From the NCBI RefSeq assembly GCF_902459465.1, contig NC_047076.1:5469488-5533487 (forward strand): DNA of 64,000 nt, read 5' to 3'. The notes below the pieces were generated by a model. That model was given only the letters and a program-made list of their open reading frames with translations, was not told the origin of the DNA and did no database searches. Position 1 is the first letter of the stretch; each line of letters begins with the position of its first letter. Source of the stretch: Asterias rubens. Lineage: Eukaryota > Echinodermata > Asteroidea > Forcipulatida > Asteriidae. Below are positions 24,538-36,000 of the stretch, piece by piece. A program made the position numbers and the translations under genes.

Positions 24538-25396
24538 GTATTATTATGGATATGAACCAAAATGAAAAAATACCCGTAAAAACATGGCAAGGATTTCTTG
24601 GTAGAACTCATTCATTCATTCATTTTTTTTTCACACACAAAGAAAAGTGATATAATTTACGTTATTCAAGAAAACATAAGTACATAAGAATTGTGTGTGA
24701 GGATGGAGGTCTCCAAGAAGCATCAGCTTGTCGAGTAGAGACCCCAAGAATAATACAAGTGAATGGCACTTCAATTCAATTCACATGGTTCAATTAAAGA
24801 ACGCTGCACAGGGTTCTTTTAATCAAATCAAAGTCGGAATTATTTTTTCTAAAGATGATTTTGCAACATCTTCCTTGTCAAAGTGTGACAGTTGTCTAAT
24901 CAATAATTGTGGCTGACCAATGTCATGTCTCCACCATCTATGAATTCTCATCATTTCACGAGTATTATATGCCGCACACTTATTTCCCTTCCCACATCAG
25001 TTTGCTTGAATAAATTTGAGAAACAAAAACGTTCATGCTACTTCGCTGCGCTCATACGAATGGCAAATAGTTTGGTTTACTGTACGCCAGAACAGTTAAT
25101 GGCACAACGGACAAAGAAAATGCTTTTCGAGAATAATATTAGTAACACTAGTTTATTCAGACAGCAAGGGATGTATGTACATGAGCCTGAAGTTTTGTCC
25201 AGAACCCCAGGTTAATACAGAAAACGGTCAAGCGATTATCCAATGAACAAGGGATACGCAAGAGTGCGCTAAATAAAGTGGCTGCGTATAACAGAAGAAA
25301 GAATGTCTTTTGTGCAAAATAAAACTACTTTGTGGTTTCATCATAATAAGGGGGCACCGTTATTTCGTAGGGGAATTGTTATTCAACCTTTCATAG
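24538..25396. other. Intergenic, nothing recognised
   Basis: Short open frames (e.g. 24907-25215) with no family likeness. Confidence 0.4.
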
Positions 25397-25692
25397 TGCT
25401 CAACGGTACTGGACACAAAGACTTACTTGGTAACGAGCAATGGGGTCTGGTGATATTATGAATCATTGTGAGAAATGGTTTTAGGGAAAAGTTTCCGTAT
25501 GGCGCCACCACTTTTTCATTCGATATGAAATAATATAGTATCTAATTTACCTCAATGAGATATCCCTTTTTGTAAAAATGAGTGAAAAGGTGGTGGCGCC
25601 ATACGGAAAGTTATCCGTTATTAGGTTTAGATGCATTATGTTGGGATAGACCCACAGAAAAGGTCTTTGACAATTAGGTGTCCAGTGCCTTG
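25397..25692. mobile_element. Degenerate MITE family A copy with a small MITE inside
   Basis: Ends caacggtactggacacaaag and ggtgtccagtgcctt. The middle is replaced by the family-D element listed next. Confidence 0.75.
25480..25618. mobile_element. MITE family D (GGCGCCACCAC palindrome)
   Basis: About 130-bp palindrome with ends AGTTTCCGTATGGCGCCACC and inverse and centre cctcaatgagatatcccttt. Other copies at 57943 and 59508. Confidence 0.88.
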
Positions 25693-27045
25693 CACGTTCT
25701 GCAAATAAACTATTGGTTTTCTATCCTTTAGGCCCTATTTATGGTTTTGCTACAAGTGACGAAATAATTAACCCACACAGATGCGCTATGGAGACCTTGA
25801 CCCACAACATTGAGATTTGGTCGTCGCGAGTTTTTATTAGATCGTTCTCGCTGCGATTGCGTGTAACTAAAATTGCATTTGGGTTTTCCCGCGAAACTCA
25901 GAATGCGAATTTTAACAAATAGGCCTAACTAAAACGTCCACGGTGTTCATAACAACATGATCCATCCAAAAAATCCACTCCAATAACTTACATTACAATA
26001 CATCTCATAATAAGGGAGCACCAATCTTCCTGCCTGCTCCCTTCCTTACGGACTTCTTTTTGCACAGCTTTCAAATTTAAAAGCTGCGAGTCGCCGAACC
26101 TAAGGCAGTCAAGGTCATATGTTGTTACTTATTCTTTTTAGAATGAGACTTCTGGGATGTTATGCCCATTGTAATTCAAATTGTTACAATTCATTGTTTC
26201 ATTGGTAGTGAAGTAAAATCAAAAGCTGTCAATTCACTTACCCCAAAACACTGGATAACGATGACCATCCAACTCGTCCAAGTGTCAGTCACGGCGATGG
26301 TCAAACCATTGAGTTATTCCTCCATGGTCAAACAAACGGTAGAACCAATTTACCGCAAACTACACATTTTCCACAGATAAAATGAGGCCTAAAAGCATCC
26401 AAAGGACTTGAAGCGAAGTCTGGTGGTATACAGTTACACTGGACAGTCATGAAGGGTTTTCCTAGTTGTCTAAAATGAATGAAGTTAAAGTCCAAGGAAT
26501 ATAAGAGCAGAGAACTGATGCGTCCAAAAACTATCCTCGAGCAACTAGCAAAACAAGATGGCGTTGCCCATGAAAAACTAAAGCACATGTCAAAAGTCAA
26601 CTGCTGTTGCATGAGGCCGAAAAAAAAGAAATGTTCAAAATAAACTACTATTGCATAACTTCAAATTAGCCGTACGGGCCTATTGACCAACCAGATGCAG
26701 CCATATTTCCCATAAAAGTCATATTAATGCGTGTAAACTAATGAAGACAAACAAAGTAGTATTGTTATGAAATGTACACACTTTTATTCATCAAGGGTTG
26801 TAATATAATAATATCCTTTGTAAACCAATGTTCTGATTGTTATATTATACTAATTACAAGTAAGTTATTTGTTGATAGTTTTAGCTAGAAATGTTTGATA
26901 AGTGTAAACGTTGAGCGTCTTGGGAAACCCTTACTAACTGGTCTAAGTTTTACATTTTTAGATTTGTTTACAGACATTAAAAAGTACACACTTTTGTACT
27001 CTTCTGACCAACTGCTATGGGCTAGTTAGCGCAAGAAATAGCTGT
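25693..27045. other. Intergenic, nothing recognised
   Basis: No gene supported; open frames at 26162-26380 (plus) and 26328-26612 (minus) overlap each other and match nothing I know. Confidence 0.4.
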
Positions 27046-27107
27046 TTGAGATACATCAAGTGAGAAGACTGGTCTTTGACAATTACCAATAGTGTCCAGT
27101 GTCTTTA
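27046..27107. mobile_element. Right-end fragment of MITE family A
   Basis: gagatacatcaagtgagaag to agtgtccagtgtctttaa. It directly abuts a family-C copy, sharing TTAA. Confidence 0.85.
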
Positions 27108-27808
27108 AGTCTGTGTACTTATTGTAGGGGGAAAAAACACAGTGTTCACAGATTTACAATACACGGTTTAAAGATAATATGGTAGAAAGCTTCCCTAAAA
27201 ACATTACCTGCTATATTGATGTGGTTTTTGAGTAATGGGTGAAAAAAGTCGGGAAAATAATTTGAGCATTAAAAACGTATTCGTGACATTGTTTTACACA
27301 TTTTTCAAAAACAGCACCTCAGTTAGTAGTATTTTAAAGGCAGTGGACACTATTGGTAATTACTCAAAATAGGTATAAGCATAAAACCTTTCTTGGGGAC
27401 GAGTAATGGGGAGAGGTTGATGGTATAAAACATTGTGAGAATCGGCTCCCTCTGAAGTGCCATAATTTTCGAGAAAGAAGTAATTTTCCACGAATTTGAT
27501 TTCGAGACCTCAGGTTAAGAACTTGAGGTTTCGAAATCAACCATCTAAACGCACACAACTTCGTGTGACAAGGGTGTTTTTTTTCTTTCATTATTATCTC
27601 GCAAGTTTGATGACCGATTGAGCTAAAATTTTCACAGGTTTGTTATTTTTATGCATATGTTGAGATACACAAACTGTGAATGCTAGTCTTTGACAATTAC
27701 CAATAGTGTCCACTGTCTTTAAGGAAAGCTTTCTACTATCATTGTCTTCAACAGTTTAATGTTGTTCTGTGTGCATTGTGTTTTGTAATACAAAAAGTAT
27801 CCTAAAAC
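27104..27808. mobile_element. MITE family C, interrupted by family A
   Basis: Left part 27104-27333 and right part 27723-27808 form one family-C element split at its ..atttTTAAgggaagc.. site by the family-A copy at 27334-27722. Confidence 0.9.
27334..27722. mobile_element. MITE family A copy nested in family C
   Basis: Full-length. TTAA on both sides (27334-27337, 27719-27722), while uninterrupted family-C copies show one TTAA there: direct evidence for TTAA duplication. Confidence 0.95.
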
Positions 27809-28039
27809 TCATGCTTTTGTAAGTAGTTCTTTTTAGACTCACCAACGTATTACGTTTTGTAGAGATGTATACACATAAAACAATGTAAATTTAAGCGGGT
27901 ATTTTTAAATTCTGTATATACGGGACAGAACTATAACTTCGCATAAAGTTTATTAATTTGAAAGTATGTTGTTAAGTTAATTATATCTCTGTCACGCAGC
28001 ACAACCTTTTTTTTGCAAGGAATTACTTCTTTTGTGACG

Positions 28040-28379
28040 TTAAAGGAACACGTCGCCGCGATCGGTCAAGTTGGTCTTTGAAATGCGTTTGTAGAAACCA
28101 ATGATCAACACAAACATGCCTCGAAATTGCACGGTTTTCCTTTTACCTCGTCGACTAACACGGTCGGCCATTTATGTGTGTCAAATTGTTGACTCCCATA
28201 AATGACCGATTGTGTTAGTTCGCAAAGTAAAAGGAAAACCACGCAATTTCGAGGCAAATTTGTGTGGATCAATGATTCTACATAAAAACATCTTGCCAAT
28301 CATATGCATTTAAAAGCAAACGGTTACAAACGCTTTGTATAGACCAACTCGTCCGATCCAAGGCAACGTGTTCCTTTAA
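28040..28379. mobile_element. MITE family B copy
   Basis: TTAA both ends, small deletion in the left arm. Confidence 0.93.
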
Positions 28380-29500
28380 ATATTGTTGACGATTTCCCGG
28401 TGAAACTATTAGTAATAACCACACAAGTAATAATTGACGTCAAACGATGCAGATTTAAAGAAGACCAAGGCGTCTGTAACTTTGTTGAGGCGAAGTCATC
28501 CAAAGTTAAAGTGGTAATAAATACATGCGGTTTCGAAGCAACGCCGTTCACACATCCTTCCCTTTTAAGAAATCTCATGACAACCAACCTTTGATAAGGT
28601 CAGACTAGGTGGTCTCGGTTTAACGAAAAGCATTTAAAAACAAATCCACGGTCATTTTGATCATTTTCATAGCGCTACAATAATGTGCATAGCACTGCAA
28701 TCAATCGAAATAAGAAATGATAAATTTCAAGTGCTATATTTTTCTTGTTTTTGACAGAGTCAATGTCAAGTTTTTTGTCCAGACAGTTTCTTCTGTGGAA
28801 ATTGGTATACGCTTTATAACTGCTATAGTCTTTGATATATTATATAACTAGTATACGCTTTAGATACTCTCTCGAGTAAAAAAGCACTCTTTTGAAGTGC
28901 CATGTATGAGGGACAACTCTTTTTCGAGCGGTCTTCCACTCCTTTAGATTGAAGTTTGCATCTTGTTGAGTGATTTGTCACTGTCCTGGAGTCCCCTCTT
29001 ACTCTTTTACATGTACTGGTGCACTAAACTCAGGTGCGTGCTATGATTGATCCTCTCTGCGGAAGGTTTACCTCCGGTTAAAAAAAATGTCAATCTGTTA
29101 ATAGGTGAGTGACATTTCACATGTTACTGTCACCATGACATGCTTCTGTACAATTTGGATGCACACATCAACAAAATAACAATGTTTAGATTAAAATGTC
29201 CGTTCATCAAGGTTATCCCCTTCCGTTCACGCACGTGTCACGCAGGAAGCTTAGCTAACAGCATTATCTGTAAACCATCCTACATTTGTCCAGGTACTAA
29301 AATTGGTTTACCGCACTTTTAAAATACAATGATTGTAGGAAATGCACATGGTTGGTTTGATCGTGTTTTAATGTTACCTCAAAAGCACCGTTTACTATTT
29401 TAACAGAAAACTCTGCAGACAGATGCCCGTGCAACTTTGGGATTTGGTCATCATCGTTTATAAAGCTTGCAATTTGACCCAAGGAAGGTAGTGGTAGCAC
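28380..29500. other. Intergenic, nothing recognised
   Basis: No gene or repeat recognised. Confidence 0.4.
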
Positions 29501-29880
29501 TTAAAGACACTTGACACTATTGGTAATTGTCAAAAACCAGTCTTCTAACTTGGTGTATCTCAACATATGCATAAAAATACAAACCTGTGAAAATTTGGGC
29601 TCAATTGGTCGTCGAAGTTTCGAGAAAATAATGAAAGTAAAAACACCCCTTTTTTACACAAAGTCGTATGCTTTTGGATGCTTGATTTCGAGACCTCAAA
29701 TTCTAAATCGGAGGTCTCAAAAACAAATTCGTGGAAAATTACTCCTTTCTACGTTACTTCAGAGGGAGCCGTTTCTCACAATGTTTTATACTATCAACAG
29801 CTCTCCATTACTTGTAACCAAGTAAGTTTTTATGCAAACAGTTACTTTGAGTAATTACCAATAGTGTCCACTGCCTTCAA
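29501..29880. mobile_element. MITE family A copy
   Basis: ttaaagacacttgacactatt to gtgtccactgccttcaa. Confidence 0.92.
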
Positions 29881-30320
29881 AGAAAAATTAATTGCGTACA
29901 AAAAAAGAACTGCATGAGCTTTCGTAGCAACAACTATTTCATCAGATGCAAAGATTTGACCCAAAACAACACAAAGCAACAAACCAACACAATGCTATAA
30001 CCACAAGAACACAAGGTTATCTGGGCTAGCTTCCTTCCCATGAACTACAATTGAAGTCTTCATCGACCACATATGACCAAAGGCCAACCACACAGATTAT
30101 GACAACTAAAAATAAACAAAAATTATGCAATAGCTTCCTAGTAGGAGTTGGTGGAGACAATGTAGAGTGTTTTGTTGGTGCGAGTATTTAATGATGCGAT
30201 TTGTTACAATTTACCTGTGTGAAACCAATCCTTTAGTAACATAAGAAACTTATTTATTCACAATTAGTCTTTCCAGTACATTAAAAACAGAAAAGAAGAT
30301 TATCTGACGTAAAAGATAAA
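29881..30320. other. Intergenic, nothing recognised
   Basis: AT-rich; no gene. Confidence 0.4.
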
Positions 30321-30324
30321 GTAG

Positions 30325-30510
30325 ACACTGCTCTAGAATTGCTGGTCATGGGTTTGAATCCCACCCAAGTAATACGCCTGTGATTTTTTTTCACAGAACT
30401 CGGGAAAAGTACTGAGTATACAGTGTGAACACACACATCGGTGTGTATGGGTAAAACCAAAAATGAATACTCTTTATCCCTGATGCAAATTTAACATCTT
30501 ATAATCTTAT
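30325..30510 (+). mobile_element. tRNA-derived SINE, family 3 (partial)
   Basis: B box GGGTTTGAATCCCACCC at about 30351, then cacagaactcgggaaaagtac..gtgtgaacacacacatcggtg..gggtaaaaccaaaaatgaat. Relatives at 3130-3400 (inverse) and 48490-48620. Confidence 0.6.
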
Positions 30511-30593
30511 AGTTATTATCGACACTGATCTGTGCAAAGATATTCTGTCCCCTCCCACACCATAATTTAAATCCTTCCGATGAATATGCAAAG

Positions 30594-30882
30594 TTAGCCT
30601 TGTCTGTCAAGGCTCTTTACGTAAGCACCGGCCCTCTCTGAATTCATGCTCTGCGTAGATACTACACGGCACAGTACATAACAGTACTTGATACCGTGGG
30701 GGCGAAACATGATTTTTTCCGAGGTTTAACCTTGTACAACGAGGCTGTTGCGGCCTCGTTGTACGAGGTACAACCACCTCGACCAAACAGTATCAAGGAC
30801 TGTTATGTATCGTGCCGGATAGTATCTATGCAGTGAATTCAGAGCGGGCCGGTGCTTGCGTGAGAGCTTTGGACAAGGCTAA
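30594..30882. mobile_element. Foldback MITE, 289 bp, with target duplication
   Basis: Inverted ends TTAGCCTTGTC and arms GTAAGCACCGGCCC, TTGATAC, CCTCGTTGTAC. Flanked by direct repeats TGCAAAG (30587-30593 and 30883-30889). Confidence 0.88.
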
Positions 30883-30889
30883 TGCAAAG

Positions 30890-31627
30890 TAGGATCTGTA
30901 AACAATTGTTCATTTAATCCAAGATTCAGTCAACATGTGTCCAGAGAGCAATCATCGTCTTCCAGGGGTAAAGTAAGAGGTTGAGGAACAACACCAACTG
31001 ACCATGGGGTTGATGTTCAGAGATGCAACTTTAAAAACGAAGAAAAAAAAGGAAAAAAGCAAATGGCCAACCACAATTATTCTAAGTTTTGCTTTTCTCT
31101 GGTACAATTTTAAAGAAGAAAACAGGGAATTAGCTGAAAGTTTGCCTATCCAGATGTTTAGTGTGTCTGGCGTCTGTGATAAGTTTAAAGGGTGAGTATT
31201 GACCCCTTGCACACACGTCACACCCGGCAACTGTGCCACGCTCACCATTTTGGTGGTCAATGGAGGCTATCCTATTATATTTAGTATTACAAAAAAAATC
31301 ATGGAGTGCTCTTAATCTGATCCGTCTTTTGTGTCGTTTCCATATTTATAAAATGAAGATGAGTGACAATAGACCTTCCCTTGCATTATTGGAATTGGAT
31401 TTAAAACTTAATTATACTTTGGATAAATACATCCAATGATTCCACTGTTAATTTTCACAAAAAATGGGACTCTTTCAAATTATTGGTTCAAAGTTAGTTA
31501 ACTTTGTATTTTATTTTTCTGTCATGAATTTTCAGCATGTTTGTAAATGAGGAGTTGTCTTAAGTGTGAATAAATAATTTCCTCCGGGAAAAAAAACAAA
31601 TTAAAAAATATTCTGATGATGACGTCA
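30890..31627. other. Downstream flank of WDR75, nothing recognised
   Basis: May include the WDR75 3' end region, but no poly(A) signal could be assigned. Confidence 0.35.
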
Positions 31628-31877
31628 GGGCCCAATTTCATGGCTCTGCTTACCGTAAGCACAGAATCGGCGCTTACGGAAGCAGGGAATTCTGTGCTAA
31701 CGGCAAGCATATTTCACGGGTTAGCGTCAAATTTTGGCCTCTGCGCGTGCGAACTTCACGTTACTAGGCATTCTACGCTTACAAGGCTAGCGCAGAAATT
31801 CGGCGCTTGCACGTAAGCGGGGAATCGCGACCGTAAGCGCAGAATTCGGCGGTAAGCAGAGCCATGAAATTGGGCCC
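31628..31877. mobile_element. MITE family E (GGGCCCAATTTCATGGCTCT)
   Basis: Palindromic 250 bp with ends GGGCCCAATTTCATGGCTCT and inverse; the inside is built of repeated CTTACGG/CCGTAAG and GCGCAGAAT words. Confidence 0.9.
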
Positions 31878-32330
31878 AGGTGAGTTAGGTCAATACCTTT
31901 GGTAATTACTCTGAAAAGATTATTGGCCATTACAAATCACTTGATGACTGTTGATCATGTACTACGATTTGTGAAACAATTCCCTTCAAACGGATATGGT
32001 TTTAGAAAGAGGGATTGAAAAACCTTTCTGAGAAATGTTTCTGCATGAAACATTTCTTGGATTGTGTAGTCCAGTTACGGATTATTTATAACCCGCTCCA
32101 GATTTCCCCAAACATCTCAAAAATGCTACCAACCTTGTTATGTGTTTTTTTTACAGGTTAGTTTACGATTTTATATTTATATTTACATAGGATTAAAACG
32201 GTTCCAAAAACCAAAGGTATACTTCGTCTTTAAGCAGTACTAAAGCAATTAAAATTTGCTAATACCAAAAGATGGTTTTTAACGCTTTCTTGGGACTTTC
32301 AGAACAATATTCATATCTCACAATGTTTCT

Positions 32331-32729
32331 TTAAAGGCACTGGACACTATTGGTAATTACTCAAAATAATTGTTGGCATAAAAACTTACTTGGTAACGAG
32401 CAATGGGGAGCTGTTGATAGTATAAAACATTGTGAGAAACGGCTCCCTCTGAAGTAAAAAACTTTAGTTTTTGAGAAAGAAGTAATTTTTCACTAAAACA
32501 TTTGAATTGAATTTGAGGACCTCAGCTGAGGTCTCCAATTCAAGGCATCTGAAAGCACACAACTTGGTGACAAACGTGTTTCCTCTTTCATTATTCTCTT
32601 GCAACTACAAAGACCAATTGAGTTCAAATTTCCATAGGTTTGTTATTTTATGCATACATGTATGTTGCGATACATCAAGTGAGTTAATACTGGTCTTTGA
32701 CAACCACCAAAGGGTTCCAGTGCCTTTAA
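32331..32729. mobile_element. MITE family A copy, near the WDR75 3' end
   Basis: TTAA both sides. Lies only 75 bp beyond the WDR75 stop codon, so probably inside its 3' UTR; a palindrome of this length could fold in the mRNA. Confidence 0.93.
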
Positions 32730-32804
32730 ACAACCATCCGATTCTGATTGGCACACTTCAAGCCCCTCATCTCTCAGTTTAGTTCTGATTCCATTCAATT
32801 AACA

Positions 32805-33069
32805 TCAATACGTTTCTTGAAACACATTGGTCAACCACTTCAGTCCAGATCGTGATGCTTTTAAAAGTTTCCTGAGCTCACCGTCACCAAACGCTACAGG
32901 TTGTCCCCGCCCTTCCTGATCATCCAACGTAGACGTGTCCTCTGATTGGGTCATATTGTCTTCAGAGGGTCCTGATTGGCCATTTGGGAGACTTATCTCC
33001 ATATCTGAATCATCTGAGTCTAGGCCGTTCTCATCATCAGAATCATCGTCTGATCCTTCACTCACCCTC
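32805..33069 (-). CDS. WDR75: WDR75 last coding exon 17 (stop)
   Basis: Residues 760-847, starting RRVSEGSDDDSDDEN, an acidic Ser/Asp-rich tail, ending ELRKLLKASRSGLKWLTNVF then QETY and a TGA stop at 32807-32805. ELRK and the final SGLKWL resemble the ELRKFRKIDYSWI end of human WDR75. The acceptor lies after a CT-rich tract (ctctctctcttaaag). Confidence 0.94.
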
Positions 33070-36000
33070 CTTTAAGAGAGAGAGAGAGATGAAAAGGTCA
33101 ATCTTTATTCTATATTTTAGGGTATGCAGACTGCAGAGCCTATCACAGTATTGTTCACATGTCTTATTGTACGTATCAAGGCAACCCCTGCAAACTGCTG
33201 GCATTGATGCATACCTGTAAACATTGACGTCTCAGAAACTGGAACACCAGTTTTTGTTTAGTCCACAAATAGCGATGCTAGATGTTGTGTGAGTAAAGCT
33301 TACATGTACACATACAGATAATGAATGTATAGTATTTAAAACAATGTAAAAAAAAAACACTGTATCCCATAACAAAATCTCTACTGTCTTTTGCCAGAAC
33401 TTTTTTTATATGTTCATTGCTGTCCGACTCTCTTGTAAGAAGTCAAAATGTTCTGATTTTGTGCAGCCTGTATCTCAGAAACGTTTCCAATTAAACCTGA
33501 ACAATTGGCAGTATGCTGTTGTAGCTCACATTTGTTTACTGGACAAACATTTCTTCACAAGACCAGGGGCCAATTTCATAGAGCTGCTTAAGCAAAAAAT
33601 TTGCTTAAGCACGAAAATAGCTCACTTATTTTAAACATGTTACTGGCCAAAATTTCATGCCATATACATTGCTTATGACTAGTATTTAGCTGTTGTTTAC
33701 TTAGCATAACAATTTAGTGGAGTCTTGGCCGGTAATCTGATTTTACTGAGCAATGAATTTTTTGCTTAAGCAAAATTTTGTGCTTAAGCAGCTCTATGAA
33801 ATTGGGCCCTCAATCAATATGAGAACAAAGTATCTACAAACTTTAACATTCACTAAACTGTTTTTATCTGAACAGGCATCACAGAAGATTATCTGATTTG
33901 TCTCAAGGGCAAGAATACTTCAATAATCAACAGAATTGAAATATATCTACCAGACTCAAAGTCATCATTTTGAACATTGTTTATTATCAAAGATATTGCA
34001 CAATGAGGGATTCACAAGAAAAACACAAGACTGCTGGGCCCAATTTCATGGCTCTGCTTACCGCCGAATTCTGCGCTAACCATCACGATTCCCCACTTGA
34101 CATGCTAGCGCCGAATTTCTGCGCTAGCCTTGTAAGCGTAGAATGCCTAGTAACGTAGAGTACACATGCGCACAAGCCAAAATTCACCGCTAACCCGTGA
34201 AATACACTTGCCGTAAGCACAGAATTCCCCGCTTCCGTAAGCGCTGATTTTGTGCTTACGGTAAGCAGAGCCATGAAATTGGGCCGTGGACTCGTCTGGT
34301 CTAGACTTTACTGACCCAATACGAAATCACTGGCCTTCGACCTGTATAGATTTTGAGTCCTGAACTGATTGACTGCATGTGAAATAAGTATTGTTTGAAG
34401 CTTTGCATGGTGTGGATAAAAAGGAAGAAACTATAAATAAATAGTAAACTTGCAGATACAACCGTGTGTAAATCTCTTTAGTGGGAGTGTTGGCTCTGAA
34501 AAGAGCCGGTGTGATCTCTCCTGAAGACGAGCAGAGTTTACTGTTCGAAACGTCGAGACCACACCTTTACACAGCCAACACAGAGATTTACACATGGTTG
34601 TAATTGCAAGTTTACTATTTTTTTATAAATTCTTTTTACATGTGAAATAGTATGCTACAAACATCCAGAAACGGCTGTCCTTTGCGGTTATCTTACTTTG
34701 AAGCACCCACAAACCTCTTACCTTTCGCTACGGTTCATGTTTGGGTCCATCAGCCTTTGTAAGAATGTTGAGCAGAGAGACTTAACGGGTGGCAGGACAT
34801 GAGCTGGGGAATTCAGCAGCTGTCGCAACAAACAAAATATATCAAATATAATTTAAAGGGTCTATGTAACTTTTGTAGGACAAAAAATACAATGCCCACA
34901 GATTTACACTAAACTTACACAGTTTGAAGATAATGATAGTAGAAAGCTTCTTCTGAAAATATTACGTGCCGAGGTGCTGTAGTTTTTGGGAAATGAGTAA
35001 AACAATGTCATGAAAATAATTTTCGTCTCATGAGACGAAAATTATTTTAATCATTTACAAACATATTTTCATGACATTGTTTTACTCATTTATCAAAAAC
35101 TACAGCACCTCAGTAAGTAATATTTGAAGGGAAGCTTTCCGCTATCATTATCTTCAAACCCTGTAAGTTTAATGTAAATATATGGACATTTTTAAAAAGG
35201 TACCAAAATCCTTTTAAGCCGAGGTGTTTTAATTGGGTTTAAACTTCCAATAGCATGTGTTCCTTTTGATAATGACTAGAACTTTAAAGTTCACATCTAT
35301 AAGGTAAGACTTCATCTGGCAACAGTCTTACAGTATAACCCCTTTTTTCTATTACGCTTTACACACCTGGGGGGTGTCCCAAAGCGCTTCACATTATTAC
35401 CCCTGGTCAGTTGTCCTTAATTCACTCCTTAAACCATCTCAGCTCCCTAGTGGGGAGTATGCAGCCTGTGCAACATTAATATGCGCTACTCGGCTAAATC
35501 AATCACAAGAACCATCTCTGCCCTCACAGGTACCTATTTATCCATTGGTGGAGAGAAGCAATTATAGTTAAGTGTCTTGCTCAGGGACACAAGTGTCATG
35601 ACCGGGATTCGAACCTACACTCTGCTGAACAGAAGCACCAGAGCTTGAGTTCGGTGCTCTTATCCGCTCGGCCACGACACCCTACAAAGCCAGTGTACAA
35701 ACCTGTTACCTGAAATGACATGCAGTCAATATTTGGCTTTATAAAAACTGTCTACCTCGTGACATGAATATACACAGAAAAAACCTAGGCAAATTAAGAG
35801 CAGTGAAAACAGAACTTGTATGAAACTGGGAATGTGATTGGTTTATCTCCCTATCGATTCGATAAATGCATTAATCACCTCTCTGATACTGGCCGAGGCA
35901 GGTAGGTCTTGCATCCCGTGTCGTTGGTCTGCCTTCTCTGTTTTAGATGTCTGACTATTAAGCAGCATGGCAAAAGGAGTAGGTGGTAGTCTCTCATTCA

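Noticed and set aside
26328-26612. 94-aa Cys-rich frame on the minus strand
   Set aside because: No consistent Cys spacing of a known domain, no splice support, overlaps another frame.
32805-33065. Separate acidic 86-aa gene
   Set aside because: The frame lacks an ATG (begins GTG) and joins in phase to WDR75 exon 16; it is the last exon.
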